Positions 8,725 to 15,972 of a stretch of DNA of 64,000 bases are shown in pieces (position 1 is the stretch's first letter; each line of letters starts with the position of its first letter). The stretch is from Nesterenkonia ebinurensis (GTDB lineage: Bacteria; Actinomycetota; Actinomycetes; Actinomycetales; Micrococcaceae), in the NCBI RefSeq assembly GCF_008711175.1, contig NZ_VWNF01000011.1, positions 310,001 to 374,000 on the forward strand, read 5' to 3'. The notes under the pieces were generated by a model that was not told where the DNA came from, ran no database searches, and was given only the letters and a program-made list of their open reading frames with translations. Made by a program: the position numbers and the translations under genes.

Positions 8725-8807
8725 CCAAGGTGCCCATGTCGCAGACTTGAATCCCATCTCGTCCCTATCACCATGGAGACGAACAGTGAATGAGGCGAGG
8801 AGCCGGA

Positions 8808-9785
8808 ATGACGCAGACCGAAGACTTCGAAGCACTGAGACCGCTGTTGTTCTCCATTGCCTACCGGATGCTGGGAAGCGTCGGGGAGGCTGAGGACGCA
8901 GTCCAGGAGACCTGGCTGCGCTACACCTCGTCCTCGACAGAACCCGACTCGCTCAAGGCCTATCTCTCCACGGTGGTCACGCGGATTTCGATCGATGTGC
9001 TGCAATCCGCCCGGGTCCGCAGAGAGACCTACATCGGGCCCTGGTTTCCGGAGCCGCTGCCGACCGATTCGCTTCGCTCGGCCACAGACGATAGCCCGGA
9101 GCAGGTCCTGGAGCTGGCCGATACCGTCTCGGCAGCGGCGCTGCTACTGCTGGAGCGGCTGAGCCCCCTTGAGCGCGCGGTCTTTGTGCTTCGCGAGGTC
9201 TTCGGGCTCGAGTATCAGGAGATCGCGACCGCTGTGGACCGCTCGGAGGCTGCCTGCCGCCAGTTGGCCTCACGGGCCCGGCGGCATATGCAGCAGGAGC
9301 TCCCCCGGTTCGACGCCGACCCGCAGCAGCAGGCTGAACTGGCCCAGCGTTTCTTCAACGCCATCAAAGAGGGCGAGATCGACCAGCTCAAGGAGCTGCT
9401 GGCCGCTGAGGTCGAAGCGCTCAACGACAGCGGCGGCGCAGGGGGCGGACAGGGCGGAGTCTACGACGTGGAGAGGGCAGCTAGATTCCTCGTGTCCGGG
9501 GTATCCCCGCTGTTCGCCATCGGGGCCAGTCTCCAGCCGCAGGAGTTCAACGGCCAGCCGGGAGCGATTCTCCGCGATCGCACAGGCGGGATCATCTGCA
9601 CCTGGACCCTGGAGATACTCGACGGGCGGATCCACAAGGTTCGCTCGATGAGCAACCCTGAGAAACTCTCACACCTCGGAGGCCCGGCCGACCTTCACAC
9701 CCTCGCCCAGGAACGCAGCCAGGCCCGGCGCCGCGAACGAAAGTCCTCGTCACCCGGACTCAGCCCCAGTCCGAATACCCTCTAG
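8808..9785 (+). CDS. sigJ: ECF41-family RNA polymerase sigma factor (SigJ-like) with SnoaL-like C-terminal domain
   Basis: 325 aa. ATG 8808 has GAGGAG (8797-8802) upstream; ATG 8790 is a weaker alternative. Region sigma2 (LLFSIAYRMLGSVGEAEDAVQETWLRY) and sigma4 (LERAVFVLREVFGLEYQEIA) are followed by a SnoaL/NTF2-like domain. ECF41 marks are present in variant form: WFPEP in the linker (usual WLPEP), an Asp/Gly-rich loop (DSGGAGGGQGG) and NPEKL near the end (usual NPDKL). In this family the C-terminal extension replaces an anti-sigma factor. Its target promoter is in front of the divergent DoxX gene. The 3' end overlaps the convergent SRPBCC gene by 36 bp. Confidence 0.9.
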   Translation: MTQTEDFEALRPLLFSIAYRMLGSVGEAEDAVQETWLRYTSSSTEPDSLKAYLSTVVTRISIDVLQSARVRRETYIGPWFPEPLPTDSLRSATDDSPEQVLELADTVSAAALLLLERLSPLERAVFVLREVFGLEYQEIATAVDRSEAACRQLASRARRHMQQELPRFDADPQQQAELAQRFFNAIKEGEIDQLKELLAAEVEALNDSGGAGGGQGGVYDVERAARFLVSGVSPLFAIGASLQPQEFNGQPGAILRDRTGGIICTWTLEILDGRIHKVRSMSNPEKLSHLGGPADLHTLAQERSQARRRERKSSSPGLSPSPNTL

Positions 9786-10370
9786 GGTCGTTTCCATCAT
9801 CCGATCCAGGGTCTCGCTCACAAATGACTCCGTAGCCGAGCGCAGCAGGCCGGTGGTAGGCATCAGCGAGTAGGTCCAGCTGAGCCGGGTGCCATCCCCT
9901 TCGGGAAGATACCTAAACTCAGCCACTCCGTGATCTACAGCCACCCGCTGGGTGGGTCGGGTGAAGCCCCAGATCATGTACTGGAACCGCTCTGGGCTGT
10001 CTACCAGCATCTCCTCAGCCAGGTAGTGACCGTCTTCGAACTCCACGCGACGTCGGAACCCTGCGCGCTCACCAATCTGTTCACTCCCCATCAGGGGCTG
10101 GGTGCCGACCACGGCAGGAGTTCCGTCATCGAACTCGACCAAGTCCTCCAGGTTGAGCGAAGGATCATTGGCCCAGGTGTAGACCGTATCCGGTGCGGCG
10201 TCGATGAACACCGAATGCGTGGTGGAGACATACCCTTCCTGCTGCAATGCGGGCCGCTCGCCCGGATAGCTGGGCGGGCTCAGTGGGGGCGTGAGGAACC
10301 ACCACGCTCCTGCGCCGAGGGAAAGCGCTAAGGCGAAACCGATGATGAGTACTGTACGACGACGCGACAT
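9750..10370 (-). CDS. SRPBCC (polyketide cyclase-like) protein with N-terminal membrane anchor
   Basis: 206 aa. Residues 5-27 form one hydrophobic segment (VLIIGFALALSLGAGAWWFL), then a Pro-rich linker and a START/SRPBCC fold: THSVFIDAAPDTVYTWANDP at its start and a long C-terminal helix (SETLDRMMETTLEGIRTGAE). The pocket probably binds a hydrophobic small molecule at the outer face of the membrane; ligand unknown. GGAGG precedes the ATG. It is divergent from a TetR gene, and two identical-type operators lie between them, so it is probably repressed by that TetR. Confidence 0.8.
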   Translation of the reverse strand: MSRRRTVLIIGFALALSLGAGAWWFLTPPLSPPSYPGERPALQQEGYVSTTHSVFIDAAPDTVYTWANDPSLNLEDLVEFDDGTPAVVGTQPLMGSEQIGERAGFRRRVEFEDGHYLAEEMLVDSPERFQYMIWGFTRPTQRVAVDHGVAEFRYLPEGDGTRLSWTYSLMPTTGLLRSATESFVSETLDRMMETTLEGIRTGAESG

Positions 10371-10397
10371 TTAATCCTCCAGAATTAGCAATGCATA

Positions 10398-10440
10398 GTT
10401 GACACTGTCAACCTAAAGCTGTTTGGTTGACGTTGTCAAC
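10398..10440. promoter_or_regulatory. Twin TetR operators between SRPBCC and TetR genes
   Basis: GTTGAC-N3-GTCAAC occurs twice, at 10398-10412 and 10426-10440, centres 28 bp apart. The TTGACA portions also serve as possible -35 boxes on the minus strand, so binding would block transcription toward the SRPBCC gene and probably also the TetR gene. Confidence 0.8.
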
Positions 10441-10464
10441 TGCATCGAGCAGCGCTCCGTTGGA

Positions 10465-10470
10465 TAGGAT
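10465..10470 (+). promoter_or_regulatory. Leaderless -10 box (TAGGAT) of TetR gene 10477
   Basis: TAGGAT, then CACAGG (6 nt), then ATG 10477. No Shine-Dalgarno sequence is convincing, so a leaderless mRNA is likely. Confidence 0.55.
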
Positions 10471-10476
10471 CACAGG

Positions 10477-11028
10477 ATGCCGAGTACTCGCGAAACTCTC
10501 GTTGCCGCCGCAACGGAACTGATCGACGCCGGGGGCGCGGAAGCCGTCACCCTGCGGGAGGTCGGACGGCGCGCAGGGGTCTCGCACAACGCTCCGTATA
10601 AGCACTTTCAGCACAAAGAGGCGCTGCTGGCGGCTGTGGCTGCTGAGGAACTGAACATCTACTCAGGCCTGCTCACCCTTGCCTCCGGTGCCGCACCGGC
10701 CCTCGATGAAGCGCTGCAGCACTATGTGGAACGCGCACTGGCCTATCCGGAACGCTTCCGCCTGGTCTACCGGAGATGGAATACCGAGTCCGAGGAGCTT
10801 GCCCAGGCGGCCGCGCGGGCCACAAGAGTCCTCGACACTCTCATCGCGCCGGCCCAGCAGGAGGGGCTGCTGCCAGCCGGGCCAGTGGAGCACCAGTCTG
10901 ATCTGCTGCGTGCGGTCGCCCATGGCGCCATCGAGCTCACGCTCACCGGACATCTGGGCAAACGGGGCGAGGCCCGCACCCCCGACCAGCTCGTCTCCGA
11001 GTATCTGCGCCTCATGAGCACAGCCTGA
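10477..11028 (+). CDS. TetR/AcrR family transcriptional regulator
   Basis: 183 aa. N-terminal HTH: AATELIDAGGAEAVTLREVGRRAGVSHNAPYKHFQHKEALLAAV, a clear TetR helix 1-4 pattern; the C-terminal part (about residues 80-183) matches the WHG-type ligand domain common in actinobacteria (ALAYPERFRLVYRRW). It probably binds the two GTTGAC-N3-GTCAAC sites upstream and represses the divergent SRPBCC gene and itself. Kinase copy 2 begins 26 nt downstream on the same strand. Confidence 0.9.
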   Translation: MPSTRETLVAAATELIDAGGAEAVTLREVGRRAGVSHNAPYKHFQHKEALLAAVAAEELNIYSGLLTLASGAAPALDEALQHYVERALAYPERFRLVYRRWNTESEELAQAAARATRVLDTLIAPAQQEGLLPAGPVEHQSDLLRAVAHGAIELTLTGHLGKRGEARTPDQLVSEYLRLMSTA

Positions 11029-11042
11029 ACCAGCCCCTGTGC

Positions 11043-11048
11043 CAGACT
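11043..11048 (+). promoter_or_regulatory. Leaderless -10 box (CAGACT) of P-loop kinase copy 2
   Basis: CAGACT, 6 nt, GTG 11055; same layout as copy 1 at 7585-7590. Confidence 0.45.
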
Positions 11049-11054
11049 TCTGGG

Positions 11055-11675
11055 GTGGGCACATTCAAGGATCTGGTGACCGCTACCCCACTGATGGAGC
11101 GGACAGCGCTGGTCGCCGTAGATGGGGTAGACGGCAGCGGCAAGACGACCTTCGCCGAACGACTCGCTGAGGCCTATGCTGCTGAGGGCCGGAGTGCCCA
11201 TATTGTCCACGAAGACGACTTCCTGAATCCTCGGGCGGTCAGATACCGGCTCGGCAGGAATTCGCCCGAGGGGTTCTTCCTCCACACCTACCAGCTCCCC
11301 GCTCTCCGGGAGAAAGTGCTGGACCCCGTTCACCGAGGCAGCAGGATCATCACTGCCCAGCACTTTGACCACACCACAGATTCGCCGGTGCAAACCGATC
11401 CCATCGCTATCGAGTCGGGAGAAGTCGTCATCCTCGAGGGCATGTTCCTGCACCAGGATGAACTGGTTGAATACTGGGACTTCTCCATCTTCCTGGATGT
11501 GCCCTTCGCCGTCAGCGTCGGGCGCATGGCGCAGCGCGACGGCACCAGCCCCGACCCGGATGACGCCTCCAACCACAGGTATGTTGAAGGCCAGAGAATC
11601 TACCTCTCGCACTGCCGCCCGCGGGACAGGGCAACAGTAGTCATCAACCACTCCGGCACATGGCCCGACCCCTGA
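11055..11675 (+). CDS. Uridine-kinase-like P-loop NTPase, copy 2
   Basis: 206 aa. Walker A GVDGSGKT, HEDDFLNPRAVRYRLGR, QHFDHTTDSP, EVVILEGMFLHQDEL and VGRMAQRDGTSPDPDD are shared with copy 1 at 7597-8223, and the upstream bases around the start are also alike (AGACTTCT then GTG). The two genes therefore arose by duplication of a gene together with its promoter. The start GTG is supported by that alignment. It lies 26 nt after a TetR gene and could be read through from it. The acceptor substrate is unknown; uridine kinase family membership does not prove uridine. Confidence 0.8.
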   Translation: MGTFKDLVTATPLMERTALVAVDGVDGSGKTTFAERLAEAYAAEGRSAHIVHEDDFLNPRAVRYRLGRNSPEGFFLHTYQLPALREKVLDPVHRGSRIITAQHFDHTTDSPVQTDPIAIESGEVVILEGMFLHQDELVEYWDFSIFLDVPFAVSVGRMAQRDGTSPDPDDASNHRYVEGQRIYLSHCRPRDRATVVINHSGTWPDP

Positions 11676-11705
11676 CCTGGCTACGGCTGGGAGGCACGAC
11701 CCGTC

Positions 11706-12386
11706 TCAGGCGGCACGAGGAGCTCGGATCCCCTTGGTAAGCATGTAGCCGATGGTCCAGAACTCGCCGATCGTGGCGGGGATAGTCAGCATATCGAGCA
11801 GCGGGGCGGGAAGCCCTGGAGCGGCAGCGGAAAGCAGGGCGTTGAGCACATAGCCGATGCCGCCCGCCATCAGTATCCAGCCGAGCACCGGCGGCATTCG
11901 CCGGGTGGAGACCATGAACCATCCCATGGGCATCAGCCATAGGCCGAAGAATATTGAACCGACGGCCCAGAACGCATCAGCAGCACTGAAAGCGAGCGCG
12001 ACGGCCGCGGCGGCGTCGTTGTCCGGAGCCAGCCCGGGGTCAGCCGCTACCTGCGAGGCCAAAATCAGGAATGCAGCGCTGCCGAGAATCGTCAACGCAT
12101 TGGCCATGCCAAAAGCCGCCACGGCATAGGCCGCAACAGGCCGTTCAGAGCGGGACAGTGCGTAGAAGCCGAGGGCGGCGGCGGCCTGTGCAATGACGAT
12201 CAGCAGCTCGAAGGCGATTCCGAGATTCCCGAGCCAGGCCTGCTCCACGAGGTTGATATAGGTTGCCGCAGGATCGTCCTCGCTGTGCAGCCGAGGACGA
12301 ATGACCAGGAAGCCCACCACTCCGAACAAGGCGAGAGCCAGGTATGCGGCACCGGCCCGCCGTGCAATGCGAACATCTGAGGACAT
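11706..12386 (-). CDS. DUF4386-family membrane protein
   Basis: 226 aa with six to seven hydrophobic segments and the DUF4386 pattern: RRAGAAYLALALFGVVGF at the start, a central AFWAVGSIFFGLWLMPMGWFMVSTRRMPPVLGW segment (split here only for length: FFGLWLMPMGWFMV) and a C-terminal IGEFWTIGYMLTKG. Function of the family is not known. GGGAGGGG lies directly before the ATG. An imperfect palindrome (12401-12418) sits 15 nt upstream of the start and may be an operator. Confidence 0.8.
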   Translation of the reverse strand: MSSDVRIARRAGAAYLALALFGVVGFLVIRPRLHSEDDPAATYINLVEQAWLGNLGIAFELLIVIAQAAAALGFYALSRSERPVAAYAVAAFGMANALTILGSAAFLILASQVAADPGLAPDNDAAAAVALAFSAADAFWAVGSIFFGLWLMPMGWFMVSTRRMPPVLGWILMAGGIGYVLNALLSAAAPGLPAPLLDMLTIPATIGEFWTIGYMLTKGIRAPRAA

Positions 12387-12400
12387 GACCCCTCCCGAGG

Positions 12401-12472
12401 TGTAAAATATTTTTCACATCCAAAGTAGACTCAGTCCAGCCATATGTCAATAATTTTTTACAGTAAGACTGT
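12401..12472. promoter_or_regulatory. AT-rich divergent promoter region with two inverted repeats
   Basis: An imperfect 18-bp palindrome of the form TGTRAAA...TTTYACA lies at 12401-12418, and TTTTACAGT-AAG-ACTGTGAAG (core 12460-12472) lies just before the membrane protein gene. Both contain a TTTTACA/TTTTCACA half-site, so one regulator, possibly the XRE protein at 12923, could bind both. Confidence 0.4.
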
Positions 12473-12488
12473 GAAGTGAGGCAACGTG

Positions 12489-12923
12489 ATGGGGTACGCC
12501 GAACGCAACACATGGGCCCAGGTGATCTCCAGCATCATCGCAGCGGCCGTCTATGCCGTCGTTCTGATTCCGCGGCTGCGCACCCAGACAGCACACGAGG
12601 TTCAGTGGGTGCAACCGATGCTGTGGACCATCGTCGCCAGCATCGTCGCCAGCATCGTGCTGAGCATCGGCATTGGTATCGTCGCAGGGATGATCAACCC
12701 GGACACCGAGCACCGAGCCGATCTGCGCGACCAAGAGATCGACCGGTTCGGCAACCGCATCGGGCAGGCGTTTCTCATTGCCGGAAGCCTCGGCGCCCTG
12801 ACCCTCACCATGGTCCGCGCTGACTGGTTCTGGATCGGCAATACCCTCTTCGCCGGATTCATCCTCTTTACCGTGGTCGGCGGGATCGCGCGCCTTATCG
12901 CCTATCGACGAGGTTTCCAGTAG
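12489..12923 (+). CDS. Small membrane protein co-transcribed with an XRE regulator
   Basis: 144 aa with four hydrophobic segments (VISSIIAAAVYAVVLIP; a long VASIVASIVLSIGIGIVAGM; GQAFLIAGSLGALTL; TLFAGFILFTVVGGIARL) and one charged cytoplasmic loop rich in Asp/Arg (TEHRADLRDQEIDRFG). Similar four-TM proteins (DUF2178-like) are usually paired with a small HTH protein, as here: the stop TAG shares one base with the GTG of the next gene. GTG 12486 is an alternative start. No enzymatic role is evident. Confidence 0.75.
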   Translation: MGYAERNTWAQVISSIIAAAVYAVVLIPRLRTQTAHEVQWVQPMLWTIVASIVASIVLSIGIGIVAGMINPDTEHRADLRDQEIDRFGNRIGQAFLIAGSLGALTLTMVRADWFWIGNTLFAGFILFTVVGGIARLIAYRRGFQ

Positions 12924-13138
12924 TGACCAAACCCACCCGCGTCACCAACTCCGTCCGAGAGTTCCGCACCTCAGCAGGTCTGACTCAGATCGAACTCGCC
13001 GCCCGCATCGGGGTGACCCGTCAGACGCTGATCGCCATCGAGAAGGGCAAATACTCTCCGTCCCTAGAGATGGCATTCCAGATCTCACGCACCCTAGACA
13101 CCCCGCTGGAGGACCTCTTCCACTACCCTGACGAGTGA
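12923..13138 (+). CDS. Small XRE/Cro-type helix-turn-helix regulator
   Basis: 71 aa consisting almost wholly of one HTH_3 domain: VREFRTSAGLTQIELAARIG then VTRQTLIAIEKGKYSPSLEMA, ending in the EDLFHYPDE tail typical of YgzD-like regulators. GTG start overlaps the stop of the membrane protein, so the two are translationally coupled. Such pairs are usually autoregulated; candidate sites are the inverted repeats at 12401-12472. Confidence 0.9.
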   Translation: MTKPTRVTNSVREFRTSAGLTQIELAARIGVTRQTLIAIEKGKYSPSLEMAFQISRTLDTPLEDLFHYPDE

Positions 13139-13174
13139 GACGCCGACGGGTTCCATCAGTTTCTCCTTTGCTCT

Positions 13175-13294
13175 TCACCGCTGCTGGCAGAACCTCAGGA
13201 TGTTGCCGTACGGATCAGTGATCGCCACCGTGGGTCCGCCCGGGGCTTCTTGGTCGACGCCTGGCCGCAGTCTGGGATGAGGGCGGGCCGCATG
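13175..13294 (-). pseudogene. Remnant of a VOC (glyoxalase/bleomycin-resistance) domain
   Basis: The minus-strand frame reads HPRLRPGVDQEAPGGPTVA followed by ITDPYGNILRFCQQR and a stop. GGPTVAITDPYGNILRF is the C-terminal beta-strand and metal-proximal end of a VOC domain. An in-frame stop (TAG, 13297-13295) lies just upstream and no start is available, so only about 38 residues of a normal 120-residue protein remain. It ends next to the MOSC gene, oriented the same way. Confidence 0.55.
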
Positions 13295-13329
13295 CTATGC
13301 CTGAACTCAGGTCGGCAAGACGATGTGTG

Positions 13330-14040
13330 TCAGCGGGGAACCAGGGTAACTGGATCTCCAACGGAAGCTCTTCCCGGGACGACGACGCCGGCATAGACCG
13401 CAGCGCACAGCTCCCTGTGCTCACCGAGCAGTTTGAGCAACGTGCCCTCCGCCTCGGCACCGTCCTGGTTGAGGTCGATCATCCGGCAGCGCGGGATACG
13501 ACGCTCCACTGCCAGGCGGACCGCTCCCGCAATGAGCTCTCGGCCGCTCCAGGCCTCCTCCACGAACGGCTCCTGAGTCTCCAAGACCAGGTTCACCCGC
13601 AGCCGTCGCGGGTCTGCATTGATGCTCCACCGATCAGCCATCCAGTCCAGTGTCGCGCTGCCGATCAACGACACCGCTCCCCCGTCGAAATGTGGCACCG
13701 CAGACTCGGGCTTCACCGCCACCGGAACGCCGAAGACTGCCGAGAGTTCGTCGTCAAGCTCCGGTTCGCCCACGGTCCAGGTGCTTCCGGCCCCGGAAAC
13801 GTGCCCTGTGTCTGAAACCAGCACTGCGCCGTCGAGGGTACAGGCGGTGTACCCGAAAACGGCGTCATGACGGCGGAACCGGGTGCCGTTCTTGCCTGAG
13901 GCAAGCTTGCCATCCTGATCGGTCACCGCATACCAGCGGTCACCTACCAGTCCACGCTCGTCACAATCCGCACTCTGCAGCGGCTCCCCACCCATGGACT
14001 TCACCGGGTAGCGGCGGATCGACCTGATGCTCAGCGCCAT
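13330..14040 (-). CDS. MOSC domain protein (YcbX/mARC-like)
   Basis: 236 aa. The N-terminal MOSC_N barrel begins SIRRYPVKSMGGEPLQSA and contains GLVGDRWYAVTDQDGKLAS; the C-terminal MOSC domain contains DPRRLRVNLVLET, a variant of the molybdenum-cofactor motif, and a CRMIDLNQD segment in which the Cys is the usual Mo ligand. Relatives transfer sulfur or reduce N-hydroxylated compounds using the molybdenum cofactor. The start is leaderless: TACAGT, 6 nt, ATG. It is divergent from the SGNH hydrolase. Confidence 0.85.
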   Translation of the reverse strand: MALSIRSIRRYPVKSMGGEPLQSADCDERGLVGDRWYAVTDQDGKLASGKNGTRFRRHDAVFGYTACTLDGAVLVSDTGHVSGAGSTWTVGEPELDDELSAVFGVPVAVKPESAVPHFDGGAVSLIGSATLDWMADRWSINADPRRLRVNLVLETQEPFVEEAWSGRELIAGAVRLAVERRIPRCRMIDLNQDGAEAEGTLLKLLGEHRELCAAVYAGVVVPGRASVGDPVTLVPR

Positions 14041-14046
14041 GAGGCC

Positions 14047-14071
14047 ACTGTAACCGGCACGCCACTAGACT
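14047..14071. promoter_or_regulatory. Back-to-back leaderless -10 boxes (MOSC and SGNH genes)
   Basis: On the minus strand TACAGT (14052-14047) stands 6 nt before the MOSC ATG; on the plus strand TAGACT (14066-14071) stands 7 nt before the SGNH GTG 14079. Confidence 0.5.
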
Positions 14072-14078
14072 TCAGCCC

Positions 14079-15308
14079 GTGACCTCTGATCCGACGATCA
14101 CTACACCGGTCTCCGGAGAATTCATCCATGGGGCCGTAGAGCTGGAGCGTACCGCCAGAGGGCTGCTTCCGCACCGGCTGAACTCCGCCGCCCGCGCCCA
14201 GCTGGGTGGTCCGGTGGACCCCTCAGTGTTCAGCCAGCCCTCCGGAGTGCGGGTGCGCCTGCACTCTGAGGCGGTTCGGCTCGAACTGGTGACCTGGCCG
14301 CAGAAGCATCAGGTTCTCGGCGCTCCGGTCACGGTACCGCCGGTCTACGACATCTGGTGCGGTGGCCAGCTGCTGACCCAGCTGGAGAGCCATGGCGGAA
14401 CCCTCACCACAGAAGATCCCGCCACCGGCCAGGTGAGTCGACAGGAAACAGGGCCGGGCATCGTCGTTCTCCCCGAACTGCCTGCCGGGAGCAAGACCGT
14501 GGAGATTTGGCTGCCTCTTCAGGAACCGACGGAACTGATTGAGCTCCGCTCCGACGTTGCGGTGGTTCCAGCGTCCGTCCCGGAGGATGCACTGCGCTGG
14601 GTGCATCACGGGTCCTCGATCAGTCACGGCTACGACGCCGTCGGCGCCTCCCATGCTTGGCCCGCGGTGGCCGCGCGCACCGCCTCAGTGCAGGGCCGGT
14701 CCGTGGAGCTGACCAATCTGGGATTCGCAGGCAATGCCATGCTGGATCCCTTCGCCGCGCGCACCATCCGCGATCTGGAGGCGGATCTCATCTCGCTGAA
14801 ATTGGGGATCAATGTGGTCAACGGGGACTCGCATACGCTGCGGACATTCGCCCCTGCGGTGCATGGTTTCCTGGACACCATACGGGAGGGCCGGCATTCA
14901 CAGACCCCGATCCTGGTCATCTCCCCGATCTGGTGCGGCATCCACGAGCAGACTCCGGGACCGGTGGAGGCCTACGATCAGCCGGTCGGCGACTGGCTCC
15001 GCACCGGGATTCGCCCGGCTGCTCGGACCTCAGCCGGCGGCACACTCCGCCGGTTCTACCGCGCCATCGGGAAGCCTGAGGATACTGCCAAGGGACGGCT
15101 GACCTTGGAGTTTCTGCGCGCCGAGCTGGCCCGGGTCATCGCGCAGCGCACGGCCGTCGACCCGAACCTGCACTATCTGGACGGGCTGGGACTCTACGGG
15201 GCCGGCGAGGCCGCAATCCACCCGCTGCCGGATGACCTGCATCCCGGGCCTGAAGCCCATGAGCTGATCGGCCGCCGCTTCGCATCCCAGCTGCTCCACT
15301 TCAGCTGA
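14079..15308 (+). CDS. SGNH/GDSL hydrolase family protein with N-terminal beta domain
   Basis: 409 aa. Residues 1-165 form a beta-rich domain; the SGNH hydrolase core follows, with WVHHGSSISHGYDAVGASH as block I (nucleophile Ser in GSSIS), NLGFAGNAMLDP as block II (Gly), LKLGINVVNGDS as block III (Asn) and LPDDLHPGPEAHELIG as block V (Asp-x-x-His). No signal peptide, so it is probably cytoplasmic. It likely hydrolyses an ester or acetyl group of a carbohydrate-like substrate. GTG start with TAGACT 7 nt upstream; downstream lies the palindromic repeat region. Confidence 0.82.
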   Translation: MTSDPTITTPVSGEFIHGAVELERTARGLLPHRLNSAARAQLGGPVDPSVFSQPSGVRVRLHSEAVRLELVTWPQKHQVLGAPVTVPPVYDIWCGGQLLTQLESHGGTLTTEDPATGQVSRQETGPGIVVLPELPAGSKTVEIWLPLQEPTELIELRSDVAVVPASVPEDALRWVHHGSSISHGYDAVGASHAWPAVAARTASVQGRSVELTNLGFAGNAMLDPFAARTIRDLEADLISLKLGINVVNGDSHTLRTFAPAVHGFLDTIREGRHSQTPILVISPIWCGIHEQTPGPVEAYDQPVGDWLRTGIRPAARTSAGGTLRRFYRAIGKPEDTAKGRLTLEFLRAELARVIAQRTAVDPNLHYLDGLGLYGAGEAAIHPLPDDLHPGPEAHELIGRRFASQLLHFS

Positions 15309-15363
15309 TCCCCAGCCCGGCACGGCCCTCCCAACCGTTCCGCCGCCGACACCTTCTCCCCGC

Positions 15364-15379
15364 GCCGCACGTTGTCTAC
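15364..15379 (+). repeat. Single unit of the GCCGCACGTTRTCTAC repeat
   Basis: GCCGCACGTTGTCTAC matches the arm plus adjoining bases of the two 54-bp palindromic repeats at 15433-15486 and 17017-17070. Confidence 0.6.
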
Positions 15380-15432
15380 CCGGCGCCGGCGGTGAGTCAG
15401 GAGCTGCTGCCTCTTCTCTTCACGCGCCGCGC

Positions 15433-15486
15433 GTTATCTACACTGCCGCACGTTATAACCTACGGCGTTGTAGACAACGTGCGGCA
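15433..15486 (+). repeat. 54-bp palindromic repeat, copy 1
   Basis: Outer arms TGCCGCACGTT and AACGTGCGGCA (11 bp, perfect) enclose a 21-nt loop containing an inner CTAC...GTAG pair. It aligns without gaps to copy 2 at 17017-17070 with 49 of 54 bases equal. It begins 18 nt beyond the 3' end of the truncated methyltransferase gene. Confidence 0.85.
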
Positions 15487-15503
15487 GGACGTGAGCCCAA
15501 CCC

Positions 15504-15881
15504 TCAGCAGACCGGTTCACCCAGCGCGGGGACAGGGTTCGGTAGATAGTGGATAGCCAACGCCATGAGTGCGAGGTCATAGCTCCCCTCCTCTGCCCAG
15601 TCAAGGGGATTGTTGAGGTCGTGGCGGCGAAGCTCCACCTCGTGCCCGAGACGATGGTGGGCAATGTCCAGCATCTTCTGACTGAGGTCGAATCCCGTCA
15701 CTGAGGCCCCGCGGTCGAGCAGCTCTCGCGCGTACAGTCCGGTTCCGCACGCCGCGTCCAATATGCGCAGACCACTGATATCGTCCAGAAGGCCCAGCAC
15801 CGCCGGGTGGTCGTACAGCGCGTTGTACAGGGAACTCTGCGCCTTGACATCGTAGGCGGCAAAAGCGTCGTGATCGGTCAC
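15504..15881 (-). pseudogene. Class I SAM methyltransferase, 3'-truncated
   Basis: 125 aa from GTG 15881 (AAGGATGG upstream). The N-terminal half of a class I methyltransferase is intact: LRILDAACGTGLYARELLDRG (motif I), VTGFDLSQKMLD (acidic loop) and YDLALMALAIHYLPNPVPA (motif IV/V), then the frame stops at GEPVC where about 120 further residues (motif V-VI and the substrate region) are expected. The palindromic repeat starts 18 nt further on, so truncation by the repeat-associated event is likely. It is probably not an active enzyme. Confidence 0.65.
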
Positions 15882-15902
15882 AGCCCATCCTTGCACGGCC
15901 TC

Positions 15903-15935
15903 GTTTTCCACAGGAATGCGAACCCTGTGGAAAAC
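15903..15935. promoter_or_regulatory. Perfect inverted repeat between methyltransferase and nuclease-like genes
   Basis: GTTTTCCACAGG (15903-15914) and CCTGTGGAAAAC (15924-15935) are exact complements around a 9-nt loop, placed between two divergent starts (15881 and 15973). Likely an operator; each arm also fits the DnaA-box consensus TTWTNCACA. Confidence 0.6.
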
Positions 15936-15972
15936 ATCTGCAGGCTTTCCGATCTCCTGAAACGATCGTGAT

